Shown: piece after piece, positions 10,869 to 20,655 of the stretch | Position numbering within the stretch: the first letter of the stretch is position 1 | Layout of the letters: the number at the start of each line of letters is the position of its first letter | Origin: Setomelanomma holmii | Taxonomy: Eukaryota > Ascomycota > Dothideomycetes > Pleosporales > Phaeosphaeriaceae | DNA: 64,000 nt | Assembly (NCBI GenBank): GCA_010015745.1 | Contig: ML978164.1 | Coordinates: forward strand, 420,583-484,582 | Direction of reading: 5' to 3' | Program-made: the position numbers and the translations under genes | Notes under the pieces: model-generated | Seen by the model: the letters and a program-made list of their open reading frames with translations, nothing else | What the model was told of the DNA's origin: nothing | Databases searched by the model: none

Positions 10869-11990
10869 TCAATCCCCTCGCCGAAATCCTTCCGCTCCAG
10901 CTCTCCCTGTCTCCAGACTCCTCCTAGGCGTATTAACAAGCGGCATCTCCAATGGCACTCTCAATCCCTCCCTCTGCCCTGGCATCGGCTCCTTCACACT
11001 GCCCTTCATGCTCCTCCCATCCTTATTATCGTGCTCAACAACGATACTTAACACATTCCCGCGCTTCTTCTTCAACACACCATACCCGTTATCCTCAATC
11101 GTCATCACCTCTGGCGACAGCGGACTTACGGGTGCCTCACGGGCTCGTCTGCGCCAGCTGCCGGAGCGCTTAAGACGGCTGGTCGTGGGGATGGGAGTCA
11201 TGCTTGGGCGCCAGGCGGAGTCGGGAATATCGGTGGTGGATTGGGCACGTTCGAAATCGCGCTTTAGGTGCCGGATGTACCAGCCAAGAGCGAGGAAGAT
11301 GGCGACGGCGAGGAAGGTGACACTGATTGAGATGCCAACTTTGGCGCCGTCGGAGAGCTGGGAGGATACAGGGAGTGGCGCGAAGGGCATGTCGGTTGGT
11401 ATTGGCGAGGCTGACGGAAGTGAGCCGCGGGTGCGAGATGGCGATGCGGTGATGGAGCCGCTGGATGGTGCTTGACTGGCAGACGGGGCTGATTGTGTTA
11501 TGCGCTCACTGAATGTTGGCATGGATTGACTCGAAGTAGGGACAGACCCAAAAGGACTACTCGACCTCGTCTGAGTACCAGTCGTAGTCGAGGTCCTGCT
11601 TCTTGATCTCGACATGCCGAATCCACCTTTTCCTGACCCTCCGTCTATCGAGCCACACGCTGCCCGTATCTTCGCAAACGCATCACTCTCTTCCGTTGAT
11701 CCACACTCCTGCTGTATACACGCCGTTGCTTTCTGAAGAATGTTCCCCGCCCCGCAGTGGCACGCGAAGTCCGATTCGTTGGCGCAGGCCTCCGTCAGTA
11801 TACCGCTGATGAAGCATTGGAGGGCGCATTGTGGTAGCTTGAGCGCCGCGAGCGGGGACTGTCGTATGAACAGACGCTGGGGAACAGACAGCGCTGGATG
11901 CGCGGACAGTGGTAGAAGAAGTGCGAGGAATAAGATTGTCGCCGATACCAGCGGCGAGTGTAGAACAAAGAAGGAAAACCGAGCCCTCAT
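10869..11990 (-). CDS. CFEM-domain single-pass membrane protein, 373 aa
   Basis: The chosen start is the ATG at 11990, which puts a clear signal peptide first (about residues 1-31, core ILFLALLLPLSAHPA). An upstream in-frame ATG at 12119 would add 43 residues ahead of the signal. Residues about 55-112 form a CFEM domain with the expected eight cysteines (55, 59, 69, 77, 79, 91, 96, 112), including the ACHC and QQEC parts. A long Ser/Thr-rich stalk follows (about 125-210), then a membrane helix at about 218-238 (ISISVTFLAVAIFLALGW) and a basic, Ser/Pro-rich cytoplasmic tail. CFEM proteins act at the fungal surface as haem/iron binders, adhesins or receptor-like proteins. The transmembrane tail instead of a GPI signal favours a receptor-like or wall-sensor role, which is inference. 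Confidence 0.82.
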   Translation of the reverse strand: MRARFSFFVLHSPLVSATILFLALLLPLSAHPALSVPQRLFIRQSPLAALKLPQCALQCFISGILTEACANESDFACHCGAGNILQKATACIQQECGSTEESDAFAKIRAACGSIDGGSGKGGFGMSRSRSRTSTTTGTQTRSSSPFGSVPTSSQSMPTFSERITQSAPSASQAPSSGSITASPSRTRGSLPSASPIPTDMPFAPLPVSSQLSDGAKVGISISVTFLAVAIFLALGWYIRHLKRDFERAQSTTDIPDSAWRPSMTPIPTTSRLKRSGSWRRRAREAPVSPLSPEVMTIEDNGYGVLKKKRGNVLSIVVEHDNKDGRSMKGSVKEPMPGQREGLRVPLEMPLVNTPRRSLETGRAGAEGFRRGD

Positions 11991-12893
11991 CAGGCGTACT
12001 ACTGGCCGCTCTTGGATCAAAAGACGAGAACATAAGAGACTCGAGAAGAAAGAAGGACGGGTTCGCAAATGATAGCACGACAACGCATTGATGGAGGACG
12101 GCGGAGCAGGCTGTTGCAAAGGTGTACAATCCTGATGTCGTGCGCGGGAGGATCATCGACCATCAACCTTGGAACGCGAATGAAGCGCCCAGCGAAGAAG
12201 TAGAGGAGGTAGCCGAGGTTCAGGTCCGGAAGTTGTACGTTGGTGTGAGAATGTCATGTATAACCATACCTCGCACCTCGCGACAAATTCCTCAAACCTC
12301 CCACGCTGCCATCCCGCACCGCACAACGCCGCGAATCCCACCCCTCGGACCAAAGGCCATGGCAGTCGATATGTACCGGTTCAGAGTGTTGCGAGTCAAA
12401 TTACGCCAGCTCTCGGCAAAAGGCCATGGTGGTTTTGGAATCATGAAACGTTTGCTCTGGCGGCCAATTGGTCGGTTGCGGAACGACGACCATCCACGAC
12501 GAGCGGAATGCAGGGAATTGCGAGGATAATCGAGAGTGCATGAACGTTGAAGTGGGAAGTTTGGAACACTAGGTGCTAGTCGGCAGTGGGAGGGAATTTG
12601 GATAAGGGGTCGAGGGAACAAAATTGGGAATGCGACGAGGTAATTGGAGAGGTATTGTAGTCAGAAGACGACAATGTCGAGAGATTGATCTAACGAACGA
12701 GTGTCGAGGACAGGCTCAAGACCATACAATAACGTTCACCCCAGGGTGGCGGAAAGACCACCGTGACGAGACACATAAAGGCAACTTCGACTTCACACAG
12801 CTCAAGCGCTGCGCAACCCTTCGCATCTGCCGCAGTGTCATGAACATTGATCCATTTAGTCTTTTGTCTGTATTCACCACGTACCCGTACGAT
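11991..12893. other. Intergenic between two cysteine-rich membrane protein genes
   Basis: It holds the probable promoter of the CFEM gene and the 3' side of the next minus-strand gene. No open frame has recognisable protein character. Confidence 0.4.
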
Positions 12894-13797
12894 TTATTGC
12901 GAGCCGTGGCCTGGAGTGTTCAATTCATGGGGTATATCGTAAACTCCCAACTCTGCGGGACTTGTCTCTAATTCAGAAGTGCCGTGTCCGCCACTTTCAT
13001 GAACATGCATCTGGGGAGGGTTTTTGATCTCATGTTCCGCTGTAACAACAACAGCAGCGGATGTAGAGGTTTCGATCTGATCATGCTTTGAGGATTTGGA
13101 CTTTCGCAGCCTAAGCAGGAGTACCAAGACCGCAGTTGCCAGGATCACGACTATAGCTACGCCGACTTCGATACCAGCTTTTGCGCCGGTGCTGAGCCCT
13201 CCTGATGCAGTGTCCTTAGCGTGGGAGGAAGTGGCAGCGAGCGTGTTTGCGGAGGTGAAGGATACGACGCTGGAAGTTGTAGATGCTGACGTTGCTGAAG
13301 GAACAGATGATGTTGGGCCAACTGTTGCTGCGAGCTGGAACAAGCTGGCAGATGTCCAACAACATGACTTCTCTCCAGACTTTTCTCCACAGCACCAGGA
13401 ATTCCACCGCAGTTCCTTACTGACGCGTTGTCCACAGCGTACTATATTCCTGTATCAGCGATATGCCCAGAATCAGCTCTGCTAAGGGCGTGAAAAGTAC
13501 CTCTGTCCCGTTGCACACATCTGCCAGACAATACGGACTCTGCCAAGTGGGATCTATACAACCTTGTCTCCACCACAGCTGCTGACCTGTATTGGTCCCA
13601 TCAAACCCCTCAAAATTTTGGCACAGACCATTGTCCATGCATTTATCGTCTGCAACCAGTGTATCGCCCGCGCCTTGGTGATTTGTGCCGCAGCATGCGG
13701 AAGCTTTTGTCGAATTGTTACAGGGCTGATAAGCCTTACTTGTAATAGTGGTGCCGTTGCGGGTATAGCAATAGGGGTCATTGTGCGGCGCAGCCAT
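12894..13797 (-). CDS. Cysteine-rich single-pass membrane protein, about 278 aa
   Basis: Translation from ATG 13797 gives MAAPHNDPYCYTRNG and a cysteine-rich N-terminal half (QPCNNST, ACCGTN, KCMDNGLCQ, GCIDPTWQSPYC). The C-terminal half has WCCGEK and SCCW, a Ser/Thr-rich stalk, one helix (GVAIVVILATAVLVLLL) and a short polar tail. The halves lie in different frames. Joining them needs a phase-2 intron. The best fit is 13450-13516 with a weak GTGCAA donor and a GCTGAT..ACAG acceptor. The stronger GTACTT donor at 13500 gives an early stop instead. It belongs to a widespread fungal type of cysteine-rich ectodomain plus one helix, with no known function that I can name. No N-terminal signal peptide is seen. 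If the weak donor is not used, the gene is frameshifted. Confidence 0.6.
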
Positions 13798-14728
13798 GGC
13801 ACTCAAAGTCTACTACGTTGTGTAGTGGTGAATAAGGACGAGATAGAGCCCGGTGATGCGAACATGCAAAGATGCGAAGGGCAAGACACGATATTGCAGC
13901 TGATACTGATTGTATTAAGGAGTGCAACAAAGTTACACGAGAATGAGTCGAGACGGGGAAGATTGCGGCACAGTAGCGCTTAACGATGCCAGTTCTTCAC
14001 CTTGGCAGATGTGGCGCGTCGCAGCTGCAATCATTGGTCACAGAGTTACACCTGCCGCAGGACAAGCCTGCAGCTGCATTTCACCAGGGTTTTGGTACAA
14101 ATTTACCGCTGAGCCCCGTGAAGCTCGAGCGGGATGACCACTCATCATCCGGACCTGGATCCGCGTTAGCCTCAATGGTCGGTTGTTGCGTGTGCGCTTC
14201 GTCCTGCACAGCGACCCACCATTGCTGCTCGCCAGCTCACGAGGACAGAGACCGAGAGACGACAGGGACGAGAAAGGCAGTACCGCAGAGAAGTGGAGAT
14301 GTGATGATCAGGAGGCAGCAAAACTCAGACGCAAGGCTGAAATGCGTGCATGCGGCGAGGCTGGCCCGCGCTGAGCTGGGCTGGGTAGCCGCTACATGGA
14401 GCATACCAGTATTTACACAGCCAGTCGTGCGCATCCTCTGCCTTTACAGAGGTCTTGAGCGTGAAGAGGACCCATGTCGTATAGATACGGCACAGCATCG
14501 GCACGACACCAAGTATCACCAAGGACGATCTTCACAATGGCAAGTCATGGCAACCATTGCTAGGCATAATAAGCGAAACAGTTATTGAAATGTTGTCCCA
14601 TTTTGATCGTCCATTCTCTACTTATCTACAAAGAATGGAATGTGGGTGGCGCAAATCGTCAGGCTTAACAATGACACAGAGCTAAGCGCAGCGAGAGACT
14701 TCGTAGCAAGCCAGAGCCGAATCAGTCC
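13798..14728. other. Intergenic, nothing recognised
   Basis: It holds the promoter of the cysteine-rich membrane protein and the 3' region of the permease gene. The short open frames on both strands are not supported. Confidence 0.4.
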
Positions 14729-16464
14729 TTACTGCCAGAGCAGCGTAATCTTCCTCCACCACGGACCTGCCATCGTTCGTTGCGGTACCTCCTCAGCCAG
14801 GATCTGCTCCATACCCGTGTGCATGTCGACCTCCATCGGATCGTACGCCCACGTGTCATGCCAAGCCCAGATGCGATGTCCGCCATAGAACACGAAGAAC
14901 ATTGGGATGCCGACGTACGCCGTGAAGAAGCTGCTCACATTCCAGTTTTCGGGCCAAAAGACATCAAAGCCATTGATGAGGCAAAGGAAGGTGAAACTAA
15001 TGATGACTATCCAGGCGCCCCATTTGCCAACGGGCGACTTGTATGGCAGATCAGTGATGCCTTGAGCTTCGCGTGCTTTCCGGAAGCGGAGATAGATGAT
15101 GCCGCAGCAGATCCAAGAGATGAAACCAGAGGTGTTGGTCAAGTTGACGAACCAATTGAAGACGACAGCAGAGCTGGAGCCCACATTCAGGTAGGCGAGA
15201 GCGCAAAAGAGAGATGAACATGCGACCGCGTAGTATGGCACACCCTTCTTCGAGCAGGTCTTGAACACCTTGGGCGCGTTGCCTGACAGCGCAAGGGCGT
15301 AGAGCGAGCGAGACGAGAGGAAGAGGAAGGAGTTGCCCGAGGACCAAGCGGAGATGATGATACCGGCGTTGATGATCGAGTCAAGGGCGGGGATGCCGGC
15401 ATTCTTGATACCGACAACGAATGGCGAGGAGCCAGCACCATGGCCGCCGCTGGTAATCTTTGGGTCGTTCGAAGGACAGATAACTCCGATGGCGAGAACA
15501 CTGCAGACGTAGAAGATGAGCAGACGATAGATATAGCGACGCGCAGCAGTAGGCAGGTTGCGGCGAGGGCTTTGCATCTCTCCACCGGTTGCGACGAGCA
15601 GTTCCGGAGCGAACGTGAACGGAAATGCTGACAGAACCATAGTAGAGAGCAGTCCCACAAAGCGACCAGTGTTTCCTGTTTCGAGGTATTCGTTGGCCGC
15701 GCCAGGATTCTTCCAGTATCTGAAACCAAGACGGTCGTGGGATGGGCCGCCACCCCAGAAGAGGATGAAAGAAAGGATGAGCAGGCCCACGATCATGACG
15801 ACCTTGACGCCTGCAAACCAGAACTCTGTTTCTCCATAGAACTTGACCGGGAAGCAGTTGAGGCCGACGATGACAATAATCATGATTGTGATCCAGACGG
15901 CGATATTGACAGGTGGGTTCCAGTATTCGATGACCAAACCGGCAGCGGTAATCTCGTATGGAACCAATATGCCAAGCGAGTAGAAGTACAGCCATCCAAG
16001 TCCGAAGCCCATCGAGCGAGAGACGTATCGGTAGCCGAACAAGTTCATGGAAGATCCGGGGGTAGGGAGATAAGCAGCGACCTCGACGATACCGGCTACA
16101 ATCGCGAAAATGAGGAAGGACATGGCGCAATACGTAGAGAGAATGAACGCCGGGCCACCGCGAGCGAGGGTCTGACCGGATCCCACGAAGAGACCTGTTC
16201 CAATGGTGCCACCAAGAGCGATCATTTGCGCATGGCTGTGAACGTTGTATAAGCGACTGTATGATGCGAGGTTCCAGTGAGAGCTTACCGCGACTTCAAT
16301 CCTCTGTGCGTCGTCTCATATCGCTCGTCGAAGATCTCTCCGCGCAAGATCTCTGGGTTCACGGCCGAACTCTTTCTGCGACTCGCGCTGACCCTATGTA
16401 CATCTCCAGTCGCATAGTCGACATCTTGCGATACTCCCGTCTCTTCATACTTTTTCTCAGACAT
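14729..16464 (-). CDS. Amino-acid permease (APC superfamily, fungal YAT type), 560 aa
   Basis: Exon 1 (16289-16464) encodes an acidic cytosolic N-terminus starting MSEKKYEETG. It joins exon 2 (14729-16235) over a 53-base phase-2 intron (GTAAGC..TTCACAG). The join rebuilds the family hallmark GLKSRHAQMIALGGTIGTG at the first helix. About twelve membrane segments follow, with family motifs such as FPFTFAPELLVATGGE (helix 6 region), then a polar C-tail ending WWRKITLLWQ. Such proteins carry amino acids into the cell with protons across the plasma membrane. The exact substrate cannot be read from the sequence. The frame is intact, unlike the decayed genes just upstream. Confidence 0.9.
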
Positions 16465-16706
16465 GCTGAAAGGATTGCGAGTGACACAACAGCTGGAGTG
16501 CAGAGCTCAGAGGTAAGGAGCTGCAAGCTACCCTGCAAATCGATGCGCGATCCAGCTCTTTTGTAGTTGACCAGGATGCTAGGATCTCAGCATCCGACAG
16601 TCCAGATAGGGATATACGACGCGGTTGGATTAAGCAACCCTGCCAACGCGCCATACACGCAATGGTGTAACCTAAGTACTGCTTGGCCCAGCCATATCGT
16701 CGAGAA

Positions 16707-17746
16707 CTAGCCTTTTACACCACAGCGAGAGGTCCAGAAGGCGCCACCTGCATTCGTCTCCAGAGCCGCAAGTTCTTCCGCACGAACGAAGAATCGGCCC
16801 TTTCGCACTATGGAGTTTAACGCCGCGTGAGCGACATGGATGGCGTTAAGATAGGCGTGATAAGGTGGGGAGGTGACCTCGTGGGTGACATGCTTCGGAG
16901 CCTTGACTCGTGTCTTGTTGCAGTCGCAGGGTTCTGGGGTTGATAGATAAGCATCGTGGTGTGGAGGTCCAGTGAGCAGGCCCGGTGTTATCGTAATGCT
17001 CCGAGGAAGGCATCTTGCGCGAAATGGGACTAGCTCAGTGCTACGCTCGAAACGGTTTAACCAAGTCGAAATCCTGTAAGGGTTCTCCGGCACTACAGTT
17101 GTTGCTTTCCTTGTTGTCGTGAAGGTCGATGAGGGCCATCTTCAGATTCTTCGCACCTCCCTCAAGTTCGGGAAACTCACTTGAGCAACATTGGCCGACA
17201 CGGGATCCCAAGCGGCAGGAATCTCAATCACCTCGACGTTCGGACACAAGATTGGCAGTATGAAGCCAATCAAGGTGATATCGTGCTCGATCGTTGAATC
17301 CCAACTCTACCAGCCTTGCAGGCGACCGTTGTTATCCAAAGCTGCGCCATGCATCTGGCACAAACCCGCAAATGCGACGCCATGGAACACGATCGGTGCG
17401 GCTATGTGTCCAGGGGCCAAGTTGCCTTGCGCAAGCACGAGCAACCATTCGTAGAAGCCAGATTGGCCAGTGTCATCAAAAGGAGAAGCCAAAGACACCA
17501 TTGTGACCCATGACGCCCACTCCGGAATTATCAGCAGGGCGAGAAGGAAGTTGTACTATGGCCATATCCTTCAGCCCGATATGACTGAAAGAGAATGGAG
17601 CCAATCTCGCCGCTAAACTCGCCATGAACGTATACGAGGTCGATGGCCGAGGCAAAGTCGAGGAAGTGGAAGACGTTGCGGCGAGTGTGCAGATTGAGCG
17701 AGCTGAAGTGCGAATGGGGCGCCGAATTGGAGAGGAGTTGAGACAT
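16707..17746 (-). pseudogene. Decayed gene of unknown family
   Basis: Three minus-strand frames with protein-like composition follow each other. The first starts MSQLLSNSAPHSHF at 17746, the second runs FDDTGQSGFYEWLLVLAQ to a stop at 17307-17309, and the third is a 129-codon frame ending at 16707. Between the last two a stretch reads LPILCPNVEVIEIP, like a leucine-rich/F-box-type protein. No splice sites join the pieces cleanly, and stops separate them. I read it as one gene broken by frameshifts, but it may be a gene with introns I failed to place, or chance. Confidence 0.3.
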
Positions 17747-17928
17747 GGTGATGTCTTCGAAGCTGATGCAAGTGAGTAGTGCGTCAAGGATGTTGCGATT
17801 TGGGCTCCGTTGCGTGGTCAAGGTTTGGTAGCAAGCAGGGCGGCAAGGCAACGAAGCTCGTGCAAAATTCTCCGAGGTGAAAGTGAACGTTTGCTACTGA
17901 CAATCACACATGCCGACTAGGATAACGT

Positions 17929-18857
17929 CTACCATGGTATATCAGCCGCATCATGGCCCAAGAACTTGCTATGGACACTCTGTTTCGTCGCGTTGTCAAT
18001 CTGCACAGCAGTCAGTTGGCTCACGCACAGCTACAACGAAATGCAAGACTTACTATAACTATCATCATCGCCACACTTTTCTCAACGGACATTACATGCT
18101 CCATGACATCGATTTCCTGCTCCAACAAACCTATGAAACCCATTGCGCCCATTTCCCTGGCCACCATTCTGCGGTAGATATTAGTAAGGCATTCGGACAA
18201 ATAGAGCTAAGGTACCATCACTTATCCAGGATTCTGGCACCATATCAACACGTCCTCGTTCTCCAAGCTCAGCCACTTGATCAGAAATTTACCAAGCGCT
18301 TTACTGGCACCGTACGCTGACAGCGGCAACACATTGTTCATGCTTGTCAAGCTACCTCCCGCACTCGAGATGTACACGAATTTACCCGGCGTCTCGCTAG
18401 AACGCAACAACGGTGGGACGGCTTTTAAGAGCTCAAGGGTCCCGAAGGCGTTCACGTCGATGAACCGCTGCAATTCGGATTAAAGGAGTCTCAGTGAGTC
18501 GGGCGGTCGATTCAGCGGCGCCAGCATTCGCAATCACGTTATCGAGAGTGGCAATGCCGTGGCCAGTGGGCAAAGAAGCAATTGCGCTTTTAATCGCATC
18601 AACAGACGCAGTGTCCGCAATCTGGAGGACGATCAAGTTCGAGCCTGCAGCTTTGGGCACGTCTAGCAGAGACTGGGAAGTCGGATGCAAAGGATCGCGG
18701 ACGGTTGCGATCACTGTGGTGTTGGGATTAGAAAGGTAGATGGAGACAAGACCTTTGCCGATGCCTGTAGGAACGTAAGCTGGAGAGGGCGGGAGATCAA
18801 GCTGGGGCAAGTACCGCGACTCGCGCCAGTGACGAGAAAGGTTTTAGCAGAGGGCAT
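17929..18857 (-). pseudogene. Short-chain dehydrogenase/reductase (SDR), frameshifted and with a broken splice donor
   Basis: Pieces: exon 1 18815-18857 (MPSAKTFLVTGASRG), exon 2 18226-18774, exon 3 18054-18168, exon 4 17929-18000 (ending IDNATK..IPW and a stop). The fold is the Rossmann type: TGASRGIG cofactor motif, DNVIANAG, then SSAGGSL and YGASK with the catalytic Ser, Tyr and Lys present. There are two lesions. One extra base near 18480 shifts the frame between TETPL and LQRFIDVNAFG. The donor after NPG reads ATAAGT where GTAAGT is expected (18220-18225), so the frame runs into TAA. With both repaired the protein would be an ordinary SDR of about 258 aa. It is divergent from the Zn2Cys6 regulator at 19260, also broken, suggesting a former regulator-enzyme pair. 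Confidence 0.75.
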
Positions 18858-19259
18858 GGTGACATGTAGGTACGATGTGCGGATTCTGCGAATTTTAAAC
18901 TCGAGAACTTATAAGAGCTGACGCGGGATGGAAGACAAAATGTTGCTTGAAGATGAGATGCGTAATGGCGTTCTCGATGCAGAAGGACGACTGCGGGAAC
19001 AAAAGACAGCCCAGTCCATGTTCATCGCTGCACATTATACCCTCGGATCACGGATCCAGGCAACCGAAAGCAACATGCTGCAACTCATGCAACAAGCGCG
19101 CGGATTCTGACATATCAAGTTGGACAATGGTCAAATGCGTGTGGTGGTGTAGTCCAGCCAAGCTCCGCTAGCTTCAAGACTCTCCGCCCGCTAGCGGAGT
19201 TTCGAGTCCCAAGCGTTCCATGTCCTCTGTCAATCCTCTGCAAGACCGCGGACAACAGA
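18858..19259. other. Divergent promoter region between two pseudogenes
   Basis: About 400 bases separate the starts of the SDR (minus) and the Zn2Cys6 regulator (plus), a typical shared promoter. It contains the hairpin at 19163-19199. No gene is seen. Confidence 0.5.
19163..19199. repeat. Perfect 10-base inverted repeat (hairpin)
   Basis: CTCCGCTAGC at 19163-19172 is repeated in reverse complement at 19190-19199, with a 17-base loop. It could be a palindromic binding site for the adjacent regulator or a transcript hairpin. It lies 61 bases before the regulator's first ATG. Confidence 0.5.
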
Positions 19260-20512
19260 GTGCCATGTTCCGCTGGACACTTTCAAAGCCATGCGATGCT
19301 ACCGACACATCGGAAAGCATGCCTCGCTTGCATCCGGACTAAGCGACGATGCGACCAAGAAGTGCCACAGTGCCGGCGCTGCATTATCAACAAACGAGAT
19401 TGCGTGTATACTGGCCGGAAGGCTGATCAATGCATCCAAGAGACGATTGGAACTGTGAATGAACCATCGGAGATCCTGGAGGAGGAGTATTGGCAACTCC
19501 AACGAACTCCCGAGCATCCGTCCACTTTCGCGCCCTGCATGAGCAATATCATCTTCGACTACCCAAATCATCCATTCAACTTTCGGAGTACACCAAATGA
19601 TGACCTCCCTCCCACAGATTTCACCCAAGGTATCGTGACTCAGCAAACCCGTTCCGATCCGCAGACTCCTCAATTGGAAGACACGTCCACCACTTCCTCC
19701 TTCCAAGCTCGCGTACAACACGTCGCCGCACGACTCACTCTCGTCCCTTCAACATTTGCTTCTCAAACCCAGACCTTCTTCATACACCGGTGCCTTCTCC
19801 AAGCCAATAGCTCGCCAGCCCTCCAGGACGCGTTGGCGTGTGCGCTTTGTACACGCTCAAAAATGCTACGACGCAAACGCTCGTCTACAGCAATATCCAC
19901 CACGAAGCCCACGCCTTAATCGGGGCGACGGACGCATCGCGATTGGGAACAGCAGACTTGATGGCAGCGACACAAGCGCTGCTGAGCTGCTGTACCAAAT
20001 TATCCGCCTTTTCGATGGCGATATATGGATGCGCGCTCAGGCTGAAATCGACGAACCGATTCTCCTAGCGTGAACCAACCAACTCGAATTGTACCAAGTC
20101 CCATCACAGCTACAGCCATCTCTTTTCGATACCTTACAAGTGCTTGCTTGGTTACTGCTCCTTCGTCGTGGCAGTGCTGGCTTCTTTCCGGGTCGTTGTC
20201 CCGCATGGTAATTATAGTTATCTCCTTCGCGGTGTATACTCGTACCTCAAACTCGGTCATGACACGGCGCAGGACATGTCGCTATCTCTGACTTTGCAAG
20301 CCGCGCTCTGGAACACGCAGGCATAAGGCGGCTATCGATGCGCGTGGTTCAAGAAGGAGAGGCTGGAGATTCCTGTCGCGAGCTGGAATGATGGGATGGC
20401 GAGAGTGGTGCCATGGAAGAGTTGGATGTACTGATAATGCTCATACTGTGGGGTGTTGAGCGGGCGGTGTTTGGTTAGGTGGGAGGGCGAAGGAGTTTGG
20501 ACTTGGTGGCTG
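19260..20512 (+). pseudogene. Zn2Cys6 transcription factor, multiply broken
   Basis: The N-terminal part is intact from 19260 (or ATG 19296). It has a perfect zinc-cluster spacing C-x2-C-x6-C-x6-C-x2-C-x6-C (ACLACIRTKRRC..CRRC..DC) followed by a Ser/Thr/Pro-rich linker. The frame breaks near 19835, where CALYTLKNATTQT continues in another frame. It breaks again near 19980, where LLYQIIRLFDGDIW returns to a third frame. Then come a TGA near 20070 where LLAWTNQ would be expected, another shift near 20150, and further stops after 20320. The tail (ELDVLIMLILWGVER) can still be traced to about 20510. At least five lesions make a functional regulator very unlikely. The family regulates nearby catabolic or secondary-metabolism genes, here probably the divergent SDR. 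Confidence 0.82.
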
Positions 20513-20655
20513 ATTGGGACTGTAGTCAAATGGTATCCAATGAAGGGGCTAGAGGATGTATGTGAAGGCATGCAATCATTGCGTGTAGACTCGGGAACCT
20601 CGAATCCCTCGGTGATTAGGGTATCTTGTGCTTGTCAGCGAATTACGACACCATC

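Noticed and set aside
12122..12971. Plus-strand frames upstream of the CFEM gene
   Set aside because: Arg/Pro/Thr-rich translations are typical of chance frames in GC-rich DNA, with no recognisable motif.
19140..19215. Possible tRNA-like segment because of TTCGAGTCCC near 19200
   Set aside because: No acceptor stem, D-arm or anticodon arm can be folded around it; only the simple hairpin remains.
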